7,078 bases of DNA, taken from the NCBI GenBank assembly GCA_043818095.1, contig JBDRGD010000007.1, positions 1 to 7,078 of the forward strand, in the 5' to 3' direction. The stretch's first letter is position 1, and every line of letters starts with the position of its first letter. A program made the translations under genes and the position numbers. The notes under the pieces are model-generated. The model ran no database searches and was not told the origin of the DNA. It was given only the letters and a program-made list of their open reading frames with translations. Positions 4,724 to 7,078 of the stretch are shown here, in pieces. This stretch comes from JBDRGD01 sp043818095. GTDB taxonomy: Bacteria > Chloroflexota > Dehalococcoidia > Dehalococcoidales > RBG-16-60-22.

Positions 4724-7078
4724 ATGATGGATCTCGGTTCTCTGGAAAAGATTCTCGAACTGGAGCACCGGAAGGGCTATCACGACACCGCGGTCATCGG
4801 CGGCCTGGACAAATTCCTGAAACAGTGGTCCGGACAGGTTTCCGGACAGCTTGCCCGCCCGGGGCTTCTCCGGGATTTTCAGCGCATTATCGGGACCGGT
4901 TACGCCAGCCTTACGCCATCTCAGCGCGAACAGTGGGTGGCGCAACTGCGTGCTTTTATGGCGGGGGCATCGCCGGAAAGCCCTCCCCCGGTGGCCAAAA
5001 GCCCTGCCTCGGCGGTGTCCCGGAAAGCACCACGGCGAAGGCTGGCGGCACCACCCCCGGTAACCGAGGGGCTCGATGCCCCGGTAACCGTGCTGAAAGG
5101 CATCAGCACCAGCCTGGCGGCAAAGTTCGGCAGGCTCGGGGTGCGGATCCTTCGGGACCTGCTCTATTTCTTTCCCCACCGCCATATCGATTACAGTCAG
5201 TTAAAGCTCATTTCCCAGCTGCGCGAGGGCGAGGAGCAGACGATTGTCGCTAACGTCTGGAAGGCGAAGGTCGCCATGCCGGGCGGGCGGCGCAGCACGG
5301 AGGCCATCGTCGGGGACGAATCGGGCAACATCCGCGTCATCTGGTATAACCAGCCTTACCTGGCGGCGAAGCTCCAGACCAACGACCGCATCGTGCTCAG
5401 CGGGCGGGTCAGCCTCTTTAAGGGCAGGCCCGTTTTCCAGTCGCCGGAATGGGAGTCGCAGGAGGGACAGGACACGGTGCACACCGCGCGCCTGGTGCCG
5501 GTCTATCCCCTGACCCAGGGGCTGCGCCCGCGCCAGGTGCGCAAGATGATGAAGGAAGTGGTGGATACCTGGTCCCCGGCGCTGGAGGACGTCCTGCCCG
5601 CGGGCATCCAGGAGCGCTGCGGGCTGCTGCCGCTGCCGGCCGCTATCAGCGCGGCGCATTTCCCGGAGGACCTGGCGGCAAAAGACCGGGCGCGGGTGCG
5701 CCTGGCTTTCGACGAGCTTTTTTTGCTGCAGCTGGGGGTGATGGGGCGGAAGCGCGAATGGCAGCAGGGGCAGGAGGGTAACCCGATACCGGCGGACGAG
5801 TCCCTGCTGGCGGCTTTTCTGGAATCGCTGCCGTTCCGGCTGACCGGGGCGCAGGACCGGGCGTTAAAGCAGACCCTGGCGGACCTCGCCAGTCCGCAGC
5901 CGATGAGTCGCCTCCTCCAGGGCGATGTGGGCAGCGGCAAGACGGTGGTGGCGACGGCGGCGCTGCTGACGGCGGCGGCGGCGGGGTTCCAGGGTGCCTT
6001 CATGGCGCCCACGGAAATCCTCGCGGAGCAGCATTTCCGCACCGTGGCGGCGCTGCTGGGTGGGGAGGGGGGAAAAGCGGAGGGTTACCGGTGCGTCTGC
6101 CGCGGGCTTCCGGGCAAACCGCTGACGGTGGCGTTGCTCATCGGTAGTGCCCCGCAGGCGTCCAAGCAGGAGATTCAGCAGCTCGTCCAGAGCGGCGAGA
6201 TTGACATAATAATCGGCACGCATGCCCTCATCCAGAAAGAGGTAAGCTTCGCCCGGCTGGGGCTGGCGGTGGTGGACGAGCAGCACCGCTTCGGGGTGAT
6301 GCAGCGTTCCGCGCTGCGTAAGAAGGGCTACCGCCCGCACATGCTGGTGATGACCGCTACCCCCATCCCCCGCACGCTGGCGCTGACCCTCTACGGCGAT
6401 TTAGATGTCTCCGTGATTGACGAACTCCCGCCGGGCCGCCCGGCGATAAAGACCAAATGGCTGAAACCGGAGCAGCGCGCCGGCGCTTTTGCCTTTATCC
6501 GGAAGCAGGTGCAGGCGGGACGGCAGGCGTTCATCATCTGCCCGCTGATTGAGGAGTCGGAGGCAATTACGGCGCAGGCCGCCGTGGTGGAATATGAGTA
6601 CCTGTCACGGGAAGTCTTTCCCGATTTGAAACTCGGGCTGCTGCACGGGCGACTGTCCGCGGCGGAGAAGGACGGGGCGATGTCCCGTTTCCATGCGGGA
6701 GACCTGAATATCCTGGTCTCCACGCCGGTGGTCGAGGTGGGCATCGACGTGCCCAACGCGACGGTGATGCTGGTGGAAAGCGCCGACCGCTTCGGGCTGT
6801 CCCAGCTGCACCAGTTTCGGGGGCGGGTAGGGCGGGGCACCGAGCAGAGCTACTGCATGCTGCTGGCGGAAAAGCCGTCGGAAATCGGGCGGCAGCGCCT
6901 GGACATCATCGAAAGGGTGCAGGACGGCTTCGTCCTTGCGGAGGAAGACCTCAAGCTGCGGGGCCCCGGCGAGTTCTTCGGCACGCGGCAGAGCGGCCTG
7001 CCGGACCTGCGCATGGCGAAGCTCTCCGACGTGGCGCTGCTGGAAATGGCGCGGCGGGAGGCGGTGCGGATTTTCGAG
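4724..7078 (+). CDS. recG: ATP-dependent DNA helicase RecG (3' end outside window)
   Basis: RecG remodels stalled replication forks and Holliday junctions by driving double-stranded DNA translocation. The frame stays open for 785 codons to the window edge. Residues 1-120 form an N-terminal extension beyond E. coli RecG, with a Pro/Ala/Arg-rich linker at about 80-115. Next come a helix-hairpin-helix-like VLKGI start (123), YFFPHRHIDY (148-157) and the OB-fold wedge (about 170-250). Helicase motifs are GDVGSGKT (400-407, Walker A), APTEILAEQH, DEQHRFG (518-524, motif II), TATPIPRT (544-551), STPVVEVGIDVP and QFRGRVGRG (697-705, motif VI). The RecG-specific DLKLRGPGEFFGTRQSGLP (from 742) is also present. 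I estimate 30-50 residues are missing at the end. ATG 4724 is preferred because of a weak GGGG at 4710-4713; ATG 4727 and GTG 4697 are in frame and possible. The gap to degV is 37 bases with no terminator, so it is probably the third gene of the run. Confidence 0.96.
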   Translation, partial: MMDLGSLEKILELEHRKGYHDTAVIGGLDKFLKQWSGQVSGQLARPGLLRDFQRIIGTGYASLTPSQREQWVAQLRAFMAGASPESPPPVAKSPASAVSRKAPRRRLAAPPPVTEGLDAPVTVLKGISTSLAAKFGRLGVRILRDLLYFFPHRHIDYSQLKLISQLREGEEQTIVANVWKAKVAMPGGRRSTEAIVGDESGNIRVIWYNQPYLAAKLQTNDRIVLSGRVSLFKGRPVFQSPEWESQEGQDTVHTARLVPVYPLTQGLRPRQVRKMMKEVVDTWSPALEDVLPAGIQERCGLLPLPAAISAAHFPEDLAAKDRARVRLAFDELFLLQLGVMGRKREWQQGQEGNPIPADESLLAAFLESLPFRLTGAQDRALKQTLADLASPQPMSRLLQGDVGSGKTVVATAALLTAAAAGFQGAFMAPTEILAEQHFRTVAALLGGEGGKAEGYRCVCRGLPGKPLTVALLIGSAPQASKQEIQQLVQSGEIDIIIGTHALIQKEVSFARLGLAVVDEQHRFGVMQRSALRKKGYRPHMLVMTATPIPRTLALTLYGDLDVSVIDELPPGRPAIKTKWLKPEQRAGAFAFIRKQVQAGRQAFIICPLIEESEAITAQAAVVEYEYLSREVFPDLKLGLLHGRLSAAEKDGAMSRFHAGDLNILVSTPVVEVGIDVPNATVMLVESADRFGLSQLHQFRGRVGRGTEQSYCMLLAEKPSEIGRQRLDIIERVQDGFVLAEEDLKLRGPGEFFGTRQSGLPDLRMAKLSDVALLEMARREAVRIFE

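Noticed and set aside
5503..6340. Overlapping minus-strand frames (5503-6042 and 5864-6340) opposite recG
   Set aside because: RecG reads through the whole region in one frame with every helicase motif, so these are shadows.

Overview
The window is about 7.1 kb of GC-rich bacterial chromosome. Every stretch longer than about 100 bases is genic. The proteins read most like Chloroflexota, probably Dehalococcoidia or a relative. The reasons are the form of ArgH (it begins MSYLRGRF rather than with the common LWGGRF), the short L28 with four cysteines, the RecG with an N-terminal extension, and the gene order. This is an impression from remembered sequences; no search was run. Starts are often non-ATG: argH and fakA use GTG and rpmB uses TTG.

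Left end (1-1866): arginine biosynthesis. The 3' end of argG (argininosuccinate synthase) is followed by a complete argH (argininosuccinate lyase), giving the last two steps from citrulline to arginine. The argG reading frame does not stop after its usual C-terminus. It runs without a break into an AT-rich segment encoding a LuxR/GerE-type DNA-binding helix-turn-helix, and stops at 454. By hand count, GC falls from about 68% (1-205) to about 37% (206-489), then rises again inside argH. This is the most unusual thing in the window. It is either a real ArgG-HTH fusion, a recombination scar left by a LuxR-type regulator, or an assembly join.

Middle (1867-2190): rpmB (ribosomal protein L28) lies on the minus strand, tail to tail with argH and head to head with fakA. 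The 122-base rpmB/fakA intergenic region holds a strong sigma70-type promoter pointing right (TTGACT, 17 bp, TATGAT) and a plausible one pointing left. Their -10 elements face each other 9 bp apart.

Right half (2191-7078): a rightward gene run fakA-degV-recG. FakA (DhaL-type ATP-dependent kinase) and the DegV/FakB fatty-acid-binding protein are the two halves of a fatty acid kinase. Such a kinase makes acyl-phosphate from free fatty acids for phospholipid synthesis. recG encodes a branched-DNA helicase and runs off the right edge; all its helicase motifs are present. The rpmB/fakA/recG neighbourhood recalls the Bacillus order rpmB, yloU, yloV ... recG, but yloU is absent and a degV gene follows fakA directly.

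No tRNA, rRNA, CRISPR array, insertion sequence or clear intrinsic terminator was found.
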